DNA from: Micrococcaceae bacterium UBA6021
Lineage (GTDB): Bacteria > Actinomycetota > Actinomycetes > Actinomycetales > Micrococcaceae
Direction of reading: 5' to 3'
DNA length: 23,782 bases
Assembly: GCA_002427975.1 (NCBI GenBank)
Contig: DIZT01000286.1
Location: 1,701-25,482 of the forward strand
The translations under genes and the position numbers were made by a program. Under the pieces are notes generated by a model. That model had not been told where the DNA came from and ran no database searches. It worked only from the letters and a program-made list of their open reading frames with translations. Every line of letters begins with the position of its first letter. Within the stretch, counting starts at the first letter, position 1. Below, piece after piece: positions 1-10,539 of this stretch.

Positions 1-130
1 GCCGTGGTTAACTTGGCGATCATCCCTGATTCACGTCCGGACCGCAGGTCTGACCGCCAACTGACGCCACCACACTCCCATGTCCACAGCGCCCTGTACA
101 GCATCGCCGCTACCAGGAAGGTCTCCTGAC
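1..130. other. Window-edge stretch without a clear gene
   Basis: I see no convincing gene here. Plus frame 1 is open from the first base to a TGA at 127-129 (42 codons), but its translation has no recognisable domain. It could be the tail of a gene that starts outside the window, or chance. The end of the stretch carries an AGGAAGG ribosome-binding site at 115-121 for the GTG at 131. Confidence 0.3.
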
Positions 131-966
131 GTGAACTCATGCACCCGCAAAGCGTCCACCCCACGCCATAACAATGCCCCTGCCGGCCTCTTGGCGGCAG
201 CCGTGGCCGTCGCCGCGGTGGTCTACCAGTCCTCGGGCCCGCATTCCACACTCCAAGGCAGCCCCCGCCGTCGAGCTTGGGGAACCTGCCGCGGCACCCG
301 CGGACAACGGCCGGATGAAGGTAACGGCCGACGTCGGCGGTGCTTCGTTCTACGAGGTCACCTTCGAGGCGAAGACGGCCGGCGGTGGCTGGGCGCCGAT
401 CGGCACCGATGACACCGCGCCGTACCAGGTATTCCACGACGTGGCCGCCTTGGCTGCCGGGACCGCCGTTGAATACCGAACGCAGCGTAGCAGGCGGCGG
501 ATGGACAACTGTTGGCTCCGATGATTCCTCACCCGTGTACTTCGTGATCGATGACCTGGGAACCCTGGGCCTCGCGGACGGCACCCCGGTTCAGTACCGC
601 GCGGCCATGAGCGGTCCTGGCTTCAGCGTGGTCAGTGAACCGCGGACAGTAACGGTCGGGGAGGCTCCGCAGCCTGATTCGGTGACCGTGGCGGGGTCGC
701 TGAACTCCGAGCTGGGCTGCCCCGCGGATTGGGACCCGGCCTGCCCAGCGGCGTCCATGACCCTGGACCCGGCGGACAACATCTGGCGGCTAACGGTGGA
801 CCTGCCGGCCGGACAGTACGAATACAAGGCCGCGCTCAACGGCGGCTGGGACGCCAACTACGGAGCTGACGGGGTGCCTAACGGAGCCAACATCGCCTAC
901 GCGCACGACGGCGGCCCGGTCACGTTCCGGTACTACCACGTCACCCACGTGCTCACGGCGGGTTAG
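131..966 (+). pseudogene. Frameshifted remnant of a secreted starch-active protein (Ig/FN3-like modules + pullulanase X25 module)
   Basis: The message is split over three reading frames. From GTG 131 (AGGAAGG nine bases upstream), plus frame 2 encodes a signal-peptide-like stretch: basic residues, then LLAAAVAVAAVV. Around 240-265 the plausible coding moves to frame 3, with a beta-rich module ending GTAVEYR. Near 475-490 it moves to frame 1, with a second similar module (GWTTVGSDDSSPVYFVIDDL, GTPVQYR). After that comes a module starting VTVAGSLNSELGC and containing YEYKAALNGGWDANYG and GGPVTFRYYHVTH. This last part matches the X25 (pullulanase-associated) module of actinobacterial pullulanases and amylases. 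No catalytic glycosidase domain is present before the TAG at 964-966. The paired modules suggest that internal deletion plus frameshifts destroyed a larger enzyme. Two sequencing errors could also make the frameshifts, in which case this would be a small secreted X25 protein of about 278 aa. The stop abuts the convergent stop of the next gene. Confidence 0.6.
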
Positions 967-1890
967 CTATTTCGAGGGGTCAGCGCTGCCGACCGCATAC
1001 CCGAGTCCCGCGACAAACCGCCCGATGGCGTCCTCAGCGGTAGGGGGCTCGCCGAAAACCTGTTGCTGCACGGTGGTGTCCGCGACGTAGCGGCCGGACT
1101 GGAACCACCCGATCATGGCTCCCAGGTCCTTGGCCATGGGGTTGACCGGCGCCAACAGGCTGCCGGCCGCGCGGATGACACCGGCGGGGACGGACCGGAC
1201 ACGGATGGTCCGGCCGGTGAGCCGCCCCGCGATGTCCGCGACCTCCTGTATGCCCACAGGCCGGTCCCAGCCGATGTCGATACGGCGGCCCTCCACGCCC
1301 GGAGCATCCACCGCGTCGGCAAGATAGCGTGCGAGGTCGGCGGTGAGCACAAACGTCAGCGGGATCCTGGGTGACCCGAACCAGGAAAGCCGGCCTTTGC
1401 TGACCGGATCGCCGCCGAACCGGGTGACCTGGTCCAGGAACGCGCCCGAACGCAGGGACACAAACGGGACACCGAGTGCCTCCAGCCGGTCTTCCGTCAG
1501 CTTCTTGTGCCAGAAATGGGGAACCTGCGGGGTCTGGTCGCAGGTGAGGATGCTGGTGAGGACAAACCGCCGGACGCCACTGCGGCTGGCAGCCTCCACG
1601 AGGTTGGAGTTCCCCACTATGTCGGTTTTGGGGGTGTCACCCTTGCGGTGCCTGGTGTAACCGGCTGCCGAGGTGATCACGGCGTCGGCACCCTCCATCG
1701 CCCGCAACAGCGACCAGGCGTCCATCATGTCGCCCCGCGCGATCTCCACTCCAGCGGCTTCGAGCCGGGACGCATCGGAACCGGGCCGCACCAGGGCGCG
1801 CACCTGCTTGCCGCGCTTGAGCAGCTCCGTGGCAACCTGGCCGCCCAGCATGCCGGTGCCGCCCACTACGAGTACTGGTCCTTCGGTCAT
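967..1890 (-). CDS. NmrA-like / atypical SDR NAD(P)-binding protein
   Basis: The 307-aa protein opens with a Rossmann fold and the glycine motif VVGGTGMLGGQV at about residues 8-19. This is the atypical-SDR/NmrA form of GxxGxxG. It continues with the usual order of this family: RALVRPGS after strand 2, a GD..D step, GADAVI, a NLVEAA helix and GVRRFVLTS. The classical YxxxK catalytic pair is not obvious, so an oxidoreductase activity cannot be assumed. Members of this family act as NAD(P)-dependent isomerases or reductases, or as redox sensors. The ATG is well supported by AGGAGG about six bases upstream (rc of 1894-1902). The gene is monocistronic in appearance, lies downstream of malQ on the same strand with an 82-base gap, and converges on the X25 pseudogene. 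The substrate is unknown. Confidence 0.8.
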   Translation of the reverse strand: MTEGPVLVVGGTGMLGGQVATELLKRGKQVRALVRPGSDASRLEAAGVEIARGDMMDAWSLLRAMEGADAVITSAAGYTRHRKGDTPKTDIVGNSNLVEAASRSGVRRFVLTSILTCDQTPQVPHFWHKKLTEDRLEALGVPFVSLRSGAFLDQVTRFGGDPVSKGRLSWFGSPRIPLTFVLTADLARYLADAVDAPGVEGRRIDIGWDRPVGIQEVADIAGRLTGRTIRVRSVPAGVIRAAGSLLAPVNPMAKDLGAMIGWFQSGRYVADTTVQQQVFGEPPTAEDAIGRFVAGLGYAVGSADPSK

Positions 1891-1972
1891 AAGGTTCCTC
1901 CTGTGAACGCCCGGCGAAGGGTTGTCCGGCTACCATTCACATTGTCGCCCGGCGCAAGCCCTCGCACCAGAC

Positions 1973-4180
1973 CTACCCGCGCAGCGCCTCCGACACTGCG
2001 GCAAGCAGCGCATTGAACCGCGGGCTGCCCGGAAGGTCGTCGATGAACACCGGTTTGCCAGCCGGGTCACCGAGCGGGACCTGCCAGTTCGGATACAGCG
2101 CTTCGGTGGTGCCCGGCTGGTTCTGTACGCGCCGCTCCCCCACGGCATCCACCAGTGCCACGCCAAGAAGGACCGACGGCGTCTGGGCCAGCAGGCGGTG
2201 CAGCGCCTCGATGATGCGCTCCTCACTGCCTGAGCCGGCAGCAGCGTCGCCGCCGGGACCGTCTGGTGCAGCTTCGCCAGCATCTTCGGGCAGCAGCCCG
2301 CGCTCCCGCAGCAGTCCCATCATCTTTTCCAGCGTGGCCATGTGTTCCGCCCGCTCTTCCGCCTCGGACCGTTCCAGGAGGCCCAGCCTGCTGCGGAGGG
2401 CCACATGGTCGCCCGCGAGGTACCCTGCGGTGGGCGGCAGGTCATGGGTGTTGACGCTGGCGAGGGCCTTCGTGCGGTACCGTTCCGGCGGCAGCGGGGA
2501 GTCGCCGTCGTTCTCGAACCATAGGATGGACGTTCCCAGGATGCCGCGGGCGGCAAGGTAGTCACGCACCCACGGCTCGAACGTACCCAGGTCCTCGCCG
2601 ATCACCACGGCGCCGGCGCGCTGGGCCTCCAGTGCCAGGATGCCGATCAGCGCCTCATGGTCGTATTTGACGTAGGCTCCGTCGCGCGGGGAGTTGCCGG
2701 CCGGTACCCACCAGAGGCGGAACAGGCCAAGCACGTGGTCCACCCGGATGCCGCCGGCGTGCCGGAGCACGGTGGACAGCATGTTGCGGAACGGTGCGTA
2801 GCCGGCCTCGGCCAGGCGGGCAGGATGCCACGGCGGCTGGTTCCAGTCCTGGCCCAGCTGGTTGTACATGTCCGGCGGAGCCCCCACGCTGACTCCAGGC
2901 GCCAGGACACCGCGCAGGGTCCAGGCATCGGCGCTGCTCAGGTCAACACCCACGGCGAGATCGTGTACCACGCCCAGCCGCATCCCGGCCCGGCGTGCCG
3001 CCTCCTGCGCGTTCGCAAGCTGCTCGTCACAGATCCACTGCAGCCAGCGGTGGAACCCGATCCGGTCGGCCAGCTTTTCCCTCAGCGTCTCACCTTCCGG
3101 GGTACCCAGCGCGCAGTCCGGGTCGTTCCATAGGGGATCCTCCGGTGCGAGGTCCTCCCGGATGGCGGACCACAGGGCGAAGTCGTCCAGCCCGGAGCCG
3201 GAGATCTCGCAGAATTCATCGAACGCTGCCTGCCGCGCCGGCGAGCGCCGGGCGTGGTACAGCAGTTCAAGGGCCTGGAGTTTGGCTGCGTACACGGTGT
3301 TCCGGTCCAGCCGTTCCCCGTCGTGGTTCAGGGCCTGGACCTGTTCCTGCAGCCTTTCCACCGTGGCCCGCTTGCGCGGTTTCAGGTAGGCGATTTCGGG
3401 GATGGCCTCCACCCGGATGTAGAGCGGGCTGAAAAAGCGCCGCGTGGACGGCGAGTACGGCGAGGGTTGCACCGGCGGGACGGGCTCCGCGGCGTGCAGG
3501 GGGTTGACCAGGACATAGTCCGCGCCGCGGGCGCCGCTGAGTGCGGCCAGGTCCGCGAGGTCGGCGAAGTCGCCGATCCCCCAGGACCGCTTGGACCGCA
3601 CCGAGTACAGTTGGGTCGCCAGGCCCCACCCGCGCCGCTTAGCCAAGGAATCGGCGGTGGTGAGCCGCGCCGGAACCACCACCAGCGCACCCTGGGCCGT
3701 GACGCCGTCGGACTCGGCATGCAGCGTATGCCAGCCCAGCGGCAGCCCCGGCGGCACGGCGAAGGTGGCCCGGCCGGTGGCCAGGCCATCCACGTCCTGG
3801 GGCGGGACCCAGATGTCCTGCTGGACCGCCTCGACGGGCTCGCCCGCGCGGGCCTCCAGCACAGCGGTCAGGCGGGCCGTGGCGCCGTCGCGGACGTGGA
3901 CGGGAACCAGCGCCGTCCCGCCCTGTTGAACCACGACGACGGGCGGCAGCATCCGCCGCCACGGCGCCAGTTCCACCTCGGCCAAGGCAGCTTCGATCAG
4001 TTGGTTCGTGTGGGCCGGAACGCCCAGCGCCGCCAGGACCTTGATGATCGTCTCGGGGGCCACGCTGTGCGGAAGTCCGTCCCAGCCGTGGAAGGAAGTG
4101 CCCACGCCGTGGGCGTCGGCGAGGCGCTGGAGGAGGTGTGTGTCCGGATAGTCAGGGTGCTGCTGGCCTGAAGCCGCCAT
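1973..4180 (-). CDS. malQ: 4-alpha-glucanotransferase (amylomaltase), GH77
   Basis: The 735-aa protein transfers alpha-1,4-glucan segments between maltodextrins and releases glucose. It acts in the cytoplasm in maltose and glycogen turnover. All three GH77 catalytic residues are visible. The nucleophile is Asp481 in GGIRVDHVLG, the acid/base is Glu529 in VVIGEDLG, and the transition-state stabiliser is Asp580 in ASVNTHDLPPT. Other family blocks include WGIGDFADL, DLAVGVDLSSADAW and GAPPDMYNQLGQDWNQPPW (the 250s-type loop). The length fits the long actinobacterial MalQ with an extra N-terminal beta domain (about residues 70-190) before the barrel. The ATG at 4180 has only a weak AAGGCAGG upstream. 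The 63-base gap to the nickel permease gene suggests a separate unit. It is the only intact glycan enzyme here, beside a broken starch-protein gene. Confidence 0.95.
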   Translation of the reverse strand: MAASGQQHPDYPDTHLLQRLADAHGVGTSFHGWDGLPHSVAPETIIKVLAALGVPAHTNQLIEAALAEVELAPWRRMLPPVVVVQQGGTALVPVHVRDGATARLTAVLEARAGEPVEAVQQDIWVPPQDVDGLATGRATFAVPPGLPLGWHTLHAESDGVTAQGALVVVPARLTTADSLAKRRGWGLATQLYSVRSKRSWGIGDFADLADLAALSGARGADYVLVNPLHAAEPVPPVQPSPYSPSTRRFFSPLYIRVEAIPEIAYLKPRKRATVERLQEQVQALNHDGERLDRNTVYAAKLQALELLYHARRSPARQAAFDEFCEISGSGLDDFALWSAIREDLAPEDPLWNDPDCALGTPEGETLREKLADRIGFHRWLQWICDEQLANAQEAARRAGMRLGVVHDLAVGVDLSSADAWTLRGVLAPGVSVGAPPDMYNQLGQDWNQPPWHPARLAEAGYAPFRNMLSTVLRHAGGIRVDHVLGLFRLWWVPAGNSPRDGAYVKYDHEALIGILALEAQRAGAVVIGEDLGTFEPWVRDYLAARGILGTSILWFENDGDSPLPPERYRTKALASVNTHDLPPTAGYLAGDHVALRSRLGLLERSEAEERAEHMATLEKMMGLLRERGLLPEDAGEAAPDGPGGDAAAGSGSEERIIEALHRLLAQTPSVLLGVALVDAVGERRVQNQPGTTEALYPNWQVPLGDPAGKPVFIDDLPGSPRFNALLAAVSEALRG

Positions 4181-4243
4181 GGATGCCTGCCTTGTCTGCT
4201 GTGATGTGCCCCAACATACACTGCCACAGGTTGCTCGTGGCCG

Positions 4244-5287
4244 TCACTTGGCGTGCTTCCGCCGCCCCTGCAGAAGGGCAGCGCTCCACACCACGGCAAA
4301 AAGGGCAATCAAAGCCAGCCCGGCGTCGCCGAAGTCGATCCCCGTCAGCCATTTGGTAATCGGGTCATCCAGTCCGAACGCACTGTTGATGAATCCGCCG
4401 AGGGTAATGAAGGAAATCAACAGGGCTGACACCGCCGAAATGCCCGTGATGGCGGCGTTGAAGCCAAGTTTGCGCTGGGGGTTGTCGATGGCAGATTTGT
4501 ACATGCGCATCATGGCAATTCCGTTGGCAGAGTCACAGAGCGTCATCGCGGCCGTGAACGCGAGCGGGAGGGCCAGCAGGGCAAAGGGTGAAACGCCGGC
4601 CAATGTTGCCGCCGTCGTCATGATCAGGAGCCCAATGGTCGTGGCGGTATCGAAACCGAGTCCGAAGAGGAAGCCGATCACGTAAATGTTTCGCGGCCGC
4701 TCCACCTTGGCCAAAGGCTTGGCGAGGAGACGCGCGATGAAGCCTTTGGCTTCGAGGTCCTCGTCGCGGACGTCCCCGCCGTCCAGCACATTTCGGTACG
4801 CCTGGACGGCACGCAAAAACGCCGAGCCATTAAAAATGCCCATGGCCAGCAGGAACAGCCCGGACACGCCGCTGCCCACCAGCCCCAGCACCACGTTTCC
4901 GGCCGATCCCTCCTGCATGAGGTCCCCCAACACGGTGGCCCCTGCCACCACCAGCACGCCCGCCAGAACCACTACCGAGCTGTGGCCCAGACTGAACGCG
5001 AACCCCACGCTGACCGGGTCCTTGTGCTGCGCCACAAATTTGCGGGTGGAGTTATCTATCGCGGCAATATGGTCCCAGTCGTAGCTGTGCTTGATGCCCG
5101 CCAGGTAGGCGGTGAGCACCAGCCCCAGAGCCAACGGCTGTCCGGCACCGGCAGTGCCGATCACGAGCAGGACGACGGCGGCGCAGTGGAGCAGCATGTT
5201 GGCACCGAAGGTGAACAACAGCCGGGTTTTCAGCGGCAGTTGTTCGCGCTGACGGTACATCACCGCGAACTCGTCGAGAGTGGTCAT
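4244..5287 (-). CDS. Nickel/cobalt transporter, NiCoT family (HoxN/NixA type)
   Basis: The 347-aa polytopic permease probably brings Ni2+ across the membrane for urease. The family signature in TM2 is clear: KHSYDWDHIAAIDNSTRK at residues 66-83, with the HX4DH metal-binding residues His67, Asp72 and His73. The second signature FSLGHSSVVV (about 98-107) and the third LGFDTATTIGLL are also present. Trp71 replaces the Ala usual in the DADH form. I place the start at ATG 5287 rather than upstream, because GAGGAAG precedes it at good spacing and the ureD stop overlaps it by one base (TGATG). That arrangement implies translational coupling to the urease operon and argues for nickel rather than cobalt as the substrate. 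It is the last gene of the operon. Confidence 0.9.
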   Translation of the reverse strand: MTTLDEFAVMYRQREQLPLKTRLLFTFGANMLLHCAAVVLLVIGTAGAGQPLALGLVLTAYLAGIKHSYDWDHIAAIDNSTRKFVAQHKDPVSVGFAFSLGHSSVVVLAGVLVVAGATVLGDLMQEGSAGNVVLGLVGSGVSGLFLLAMGIFNGSAFLRAVQAYRNVLDGGDVRDEDLEAKGFIARLLAKPLAKVERPRNIYVIGFLFGLGFDTATTIGLLIMTTAATLAGVSPFALLALPLAFTAAMTLCDSANGIAMMRMYKSAIDNPQRKLGFNAAITGISAVSALLISFITLGGFINSAFGLDDPITKWLTGIDFGDAGLALIALFAVVWSAALLQGRRKHAK

Positions 5288-6198
5288 CAGTACTTCCTCA
5301 GATTCAAGGGCGCCTGGCCGTACCAACGATTCCGCAGGAGCCCGGTGCAGGCGCCCAGCAACTGATTCAGCTCCCCTGTGCTGTTGGACAGGGACCGGAG
5401 GATCAGCCCCATCGTCCCGGAAGTCTTCGCGGTCAGGGACACCCCCGTGTAAGCGTCATAGCCGGCGGTGAGAGCATGAAGTTCGTCGGCGAGCGACTGG
5501 TCCACGCGCGCGTCCACCACCATCAGCGAGCCCAGATGGCTGAACCCCTCCATGAACCCCATCCCGGTCACGTCGCCCAGCGGCGGCCGGATGAGGAGGT
5601 TGTCAAGCACGAGTAACTGCGCACCGTCCTGCCCCTCCACCCAAATTTCGTTCCGCAGCCGCAGCTCTTCATAGCGGAACGACGCACCATCCGGCGACCA
5701 GCCAGGGGTAATGACCTCGGCCATAACCAGGCTCGACGACGGCCGCAGCATGATGTGGGTGTTCTGCCGGTAGCAGGCCTCGCGGTAGGCGATCAGCTGA
5801 TCCGGAGACAGCTCCAACTGTGCCTGCTCCCCGAGCCGGAGGGTCATCCGCTGCTCCGCAAACGATCCCGGTGTCCGGTAGATCTTTGTGGCCGACTGGG
5901 TGGTCAGCAGCAGCTTCGCCCCCGCACCCACCTCAACCTCAACGGTGAAAAGGTCAGCCCCAAGATAAGCCCCGCCAGGATTGACCATGACATAACAAAC
6001 CTGCCCGGACTCATCGAGGTAGTGCGGCCGCAAGACTCTTAAAGCGCCCTGATGAAACTGGCGCGAGGCGATGGATTTCCCGTTGCGTTCGGTGATGAGA
6101 AGTTCGAGACGGCCTCTCTCGGGCCGATCAGCGGCCGCGGGTGAGATGACTGCCTGAGCCTGGGTCTCGGCAAGCTCGACCACCGGGGTCAGGCTCAC
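5287..6198 (-). CDS. ureD: Urease accessory protein UreD (UreH)
   Basis: UreD binds apo-urease and recruits UreF and UreG to form the nickel-insertion complex. The 303-aa protein has typical UreD features: [14 protein letters not shown] in the first half, [22 protein letters not shown] in the middle (the conserved P.....R.A...Q block), and [12 protein letters not shown] later on. I chose GTG 6198 because it overlaps the ureG stop as GTGA, matching the tight packing of the rest of the operon. An upstream in-frame start at 6237 would bury 39 bases inside ureG without a better ribosome-binding site. The stop TGA shares a base with the ATG of the nickel permease. Its place after ureG is usual in actinobacterial clusters. 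Confidence 0.92.
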   Translation of the reverse strand: MSLTPVVELAETQAQAVISPAAADRPERGRLELLITERNGKSIASRQFHQGALRVLRPHYLDESGQVCYVMVNPGGAYLGADLFTVEVEVGAGAKLLLTTQSATKIYRTPGSFAEQRMTLRLGEQAQLELSPDQLIAYREACYRQNTHIMLRPSSSLVMAEVITPGWSPDGASFRYEELRLRNEIWVEGQDGAQLLVLDNLLIRPPLGDVTGMGFMEGFSHLGSLMVVDARVDQSLADELHALTAGYDAYTGVSLTAKTSGTMGLILRSLSNSTGELNQLLGACTGLLRNRWYGQAPLNLRKY

Positions 6199-6812
6199 TT
6201 GGCGAGGTCGAGCATCAGGACGTCGCGCCGCATCCACTCGATGACCTTATCCAGCCCCTCGTCCGTCTTCAGGTTGGTGAAACAGAACGGCTTGTCGCCA
6301 CGGAATTCCTTGGAGTCGCGTTCCATGACGGACAGGTCGGCACCGACGTGGGGGGCGAGGTCGGTTTTGTTGATGATGAACAGATCAGACTTGATCATGC
6401 CCTGGCCGGCTTTGCGCGGGATCTTCTCGCCTTGGGCCACGTCGATGATGTAGATGGAGAAGTCCACCAGTTCGGGGCTGAAGGTGGCAGAGAGGTTGTC
6501 GCCGCCGGATTCCACGAAGATGACCTGGAGGTCGGGGTGCCTGGCCTTGAGCTCCTCAATGGCCGCGGTGTTCATGGAGGTGTCCTCGCGGATGGCGGTA
6601 TGCGGGCAGCCGCCGGTCTCCACGCCGATGATCCGGTCTTCGGGCAGGATGCCGTTGGCGGCCAGGATCTTGGCGTCCTCGATCGTGTAGATGTCATTGG
6701 TGATGGCGGCCATGGAGATTTCACGGCTCATGTACCGGGTCAGCCGTTCAACGAGTTGGGTTTTACCGGCGCCCACCGGTCCGCCGATGCCGATCTTGAT
6801 GGGTTCAGTCAT
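6195..6812 (-). CDS. ureG: Urease accessory GTPase UreG
   Basis: UreG is the SIMIBI-class GTPase whose hydrolysis drives nickel delivery to urease. The 205-aa protein has every key motif: P-loop GPVGAGKT at residues 11-18, the nickel-binding CPH at 69-71 ([15 protein letters not shown]), [11 protein letters not shown] at about 101-111, and the guanine-specificity motif NKTD at 148-151. The histidine-rich N-terminal tail found in some UreG proteins is absent, so nickel storage must lie elsewhere or be missing. ATG 6812 has an AGGAGG about five bases upstream. It starts 12 bases after the ureF stop and overlaps ureD by four. Confidence 0.97.
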   Translation of the reverse strand: MTEPIKIGIGGPVGAGKTQLVERLTRYMSREISMAAITNDIYTIEDAKILAANGILPEDRIIGVETGGCPHTAIREDTSMNTAAIEELKARHPDLQVIFVESGGDNLSATFSPELVDFSIYIIDVAQGEKIPRKAGQGMIKSDLFIINKTDLAPHVGADLSVMERDSKEFRGDKPFCFTNLKTDEGLDKVIEWMRRDVLMLDLAK

Positions 6813-6824
6813 TGTGTCCTCCTG

Positions 6825-7529
6825 CTAGCTCATAAACATGCGCGCACGCTGACGCTCGTGCCGCATCTGTGAAATTTCCAGTCCCGGGCTGACGGCCCCG
6901 AAGTCGTCCGGCCCCAGATGCCCGATCCGCCCTGCGGCGGCAGCGACGCCGTCGGCCGCCTTACGCAACAGCCGCTGGCCGGCGTTCTGGCCCAGCGGAA
7001 TGGCCCGGACCGCGTTCTGGGTCAGTGAAGTGACGGCCGCGAAAAGGTACGCGGCGAGCGCCTCCGCCAGCGGCACCCCCAACGAACGGACGACGACGGC
7101 GAACCCCAGCGGCTGGTGCCCGGCAGCCCTTCCCGTGGTCACCAAGTCCCGGTAACGTTCCAGCGCCGGCGACGGAAAAGCCTCGGAGCCGATCTCCAAC
7201 AGCCGGTTCCCCAATTTGATGCTTGCCTCCCGGACCTGCCGAGGCAGCAGTTGCGCCGACAGCATGGCATCAAGCTCGCCGACGTCCCAGCCCTCATAAA
7301 GGAACCGAATAGCCAGCCCGTCGGAGTAGGTCAGCTGCTGGGAGATGAACGCCCCCAGCCACACCCCAAAGCTCGCCTCGTCGTGGACCAGCCCGCGCTC
7401 AATATAGGTCTCAAACCCCAGCGAGTGCGCAAACGCCCCGGTGGGAAGCGCAGAGTCCGTGAGCTGCTGGAGCGCGAGCGGGTAACCGGACGCACCCGCC
7501 GGAGCCGAGTCAGTGGCTGTGTTCAGCAT
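6825..7529 (-). CDS. ureF: Urease accessory protein UreF
   Basis: UreF acts in the UreD-F-G complex, gating GTPase activity and passing nickel toward the active site. The 234-aa all-helical protein shows the conserved N-terminal block LQQLTDSALPTGAFAHSLGFETYIERGLV (read as two halves around PTGAF.HS.G.E), and later the AVRAIPLGQNAGQRLL region typical of UreF C-termini. The end RMFMS follows the family pattern, whose last residues contact UreD and UreG. ATG 7529 lies inside the 3' end of ureE (20-base overlap) and has no strong Shine-Dalgarno sequence, so its translation is probably coupled to ureE. Confidence 0.93.
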   Translation of the reverse strand: MLNTATDSAPAGASGYPLALQQLTDSALPTGAFAHSLGFETYIERGLVHDEASFGVWLGAFISQQLTYSDGLAIRFLYEGWDVGELDAMLSAQLLPRQVREASIKLGNRLLEIGSEAFPSPALERYRDLVTTGRAAGHQPLGFAVVVRSLGVPLAEALAAYLFAAVTSLTQNAVRAIPLGQNAGQRLLRKAADGVAAAAGRIGHLGPDDFGAVSPGLEISQMRHERQRARMFMS

Positions 7530-7992
7530 GGCGGAAGGGGACGGGCATCACGCGTTCCTGACGGGCATACGCAACACCCACGTGTTTGAGATAGTCCTCC
7601 ACGGTGTGGTCGTACTGGCACACCATGACCTCGGCGCCGTACTCGGACGTGGCGTCAAAGAATTGGGCCTGCAGGTGCCGGTTGCCCAGCGAGTGCGCCA
7701 CCACGCCCATCTCGTGGACGGACCGTGGTGCGATCACCAGTACGTCGGTGGGCAGCACGGACACCACGATCATGTTGGATTCGGTCACCTGCAGGATGTC
7801 GCCGTCGCGCAGGTCTCCGGATCCGGCCGGCAGCCGGATGCCAAGCTCCTTGCCGTGGTCGGTGGTGACCCGCTGGATGCGCTTGACCAGCTGCGCGCTG
7901 GGCAAAATGACCTTTTCACGGTGCAACCCGGCGTAGTCCGCTGATTCAGGCGGCAGCTCATGCAGGTTGCCCAGGATTTTTTCGATTATCAC
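7510..7992 (-). CDS. ureE: Urease accessory metallochaperone UreE
   Basis: UreE binds Ni2+ as a dimer and hands it to UreG. The 160-aa protein has the two-domain layout: an N-terminal peptide-binding domain (about 1-75, with LRDGDIL) and a C-terminal metal domain with the conserved GNRHLQAQF at about 100-108, whose His is the interface nickel ligand. The tail ends HAEHSH, a short histidine cluster rather than the long His-rich tail of Klebsiella UreE. The start is GTG 7992, preceded by AGGAG six bases away. That AGGAG overlaps the ureC stop (TAGGAG), and only nine bases separate the two genes. Confidence 0.94.
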   Translation of the reverse strand: MIIEKILGNLHELPPESADYAGLHREKVILPSAQLVKRIQRVTTDHGKELGIRLPAGSGDLRDGDILQVTESNMIVVSVLPTDVLVIAPRSVHEMGVVAHSLGNRHLQAQFFDATSEYGAEVMVCQYDHTVEDYLKHVGVAYARQERVMPVPFRHAEHSH

Positions 7993-8001
7993 TTGAGGCT
8001 C

Positions 8002-9743
<1,742 letters not shown>

Positions 9744-9747
<4 letters not shown>

Positions 9748-10073
9748 TTATTTACTCCTTCAGTCGCTGCCAGCGGGCCGTTCACGGCGTTGCTCAGCCC
9801 AAAGACCTCGCGGTTTCCTGCCAATTCGACAAGCCGGACAGGCCTGCTGTCACCTGGCTCGAAGCGCGCGGCGGTCCCGGCAGGGATGTCCAGCCGTCGG
9901 CCGTACGCGGCAGTCCTGTCGAAGTCCAGTGCTGAGTTCGCCTCGGCAAAGTGGAAGTGCGAGCCCACCTGGACGGGGCGGTCGCCGGTGTTGGTGACGA
10001 CGACGTCGATCGCCTCGCGCCCCGCATTCAGTGTCACTGGCTCGGACCTGAGGACGTACTCTCCTGGAATCAT
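9744..10073 (-). CDS. ureB: Urease beta subunit
   Basis: This 109-aa structural subunit packs against UreC and UreA in the (alpha-beta-gamma)3 enzyme. The family opening MIPGEYVL and the block [21 protein letters not shown] at about residues 34-54 are clear, followed by [18 protein letters not shown]. The reading frame is open further upstream, but the true start is ATG 10073. It has AGGAG at good spacing, the MIPGE start is typical of the family, and it lies 10 bases after the ureA stop. The stop overlaps ureC ATG by four bases. Confidence 0.96.
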
Positions 10074-10083
10074 TGGCCTGCTC

Positions 10084-10386
10084 CTAACGGATCGGATCGT
10101 GAACGGTGACCAGCTTGGTGCCGTCCAGGAAGGTGGCTTCGATCTGGACATCGTGGATCATTTCGGGGACGCCCTCCATGACGTCCTCACGCCGCAGCAG
10201 CGTGGTGCCATAGCTCATCAGATCTGCCACGGTGCGGCCGTCCCGGGCGCCCTCGATCAGCTCGTAGCTGATAATGGCCACAGCCTCAGGGAAGTTCAGT
10301 TTGAGCCCCCGGGCCTGTCGTCGCCGGGCAAGGTCAGCGGCGATCACAATCATGAGTTTTTCCTGCTCACGGGGCAAAAGATGCAT
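10084..10386 (-). CDS. ureA: Urease gamma subunit
   Basis: This is the small structural subunit and the first gene of the operon. The 100-aa protein matches the family throughout: [76 protein letters not shown]. Two ATG codons are adjacent (10389 and 10386). I chose 10386 because the AAGGAG upstream is only two bases from the first ATG but five from the second, and because MHLLPRE is a usual start. The subunits are encoded by three separate genes, as in most free-living bacteria, rather than fused. Confidence 0.95.
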   Translation of the reverse strand: MHLLPREQEKLMIVIAADLARRRQARGLKLNFPEAVAIISYELIEGARDGRTVADLMSYGTTLLRREDVMEGVPEMIHDVQIEATFLDGTKLVTVHDPIR

Positions 10387-10482
10387 CATTTCTCCTTGTA
10401 TATAGAGTTCAGTGCCGCGGGGCCGGACATCAGGTCACTCGAGGCTTGGAACAGCCGAGGACGTCAGGGGCAGCTCTAGTTG

Positions 10483-10512
10483 GTTATAACCCCAAACGTC
10501 TGACATTTCCAA
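10483..10512 (-). promoter_or_regulatory. Candidate sigma-A promoter of the urease operon
   Basis: On the minus strand TTGGAA (10512-10507) is followed after 18 bases by TATAAC (10488-10483). That is 4/6 and 5/6 agreement with the housekeeping consensus. Transcription would begin near 10476 and leave a leader of about 90 bases before ureA. The -10 sits inside the 10-bp palindrome GGTTATAACC (10482-10491), which could also be an operator. No GlnR- or NikR-like site was recognised. Confidence 0.4.
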
Positions 10513-10539
10513 TTCGTGGATCCCCAGGAGGCGGTCACA

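Noticed and set aside
3254..4171. 305-codon open frame opposite malQ
   Set aside because: Antisense to the well-supported GH77 gene, with no domain and no ribosome-binding site.
10074..10151. Upstream extension of ureB
   Set aside because: It would overlap ureA heavily; MIPGEYVL at 10073 with AGGAG is the family-typical start.
10387..10539. Nickel- or nitrogen-responsive riboswitch or NikR site before ureA
   Set aside because: No GTATGA/TCATAC dyad and no recognisable aptamer; only a simple promoter and a short palindrome are visible.
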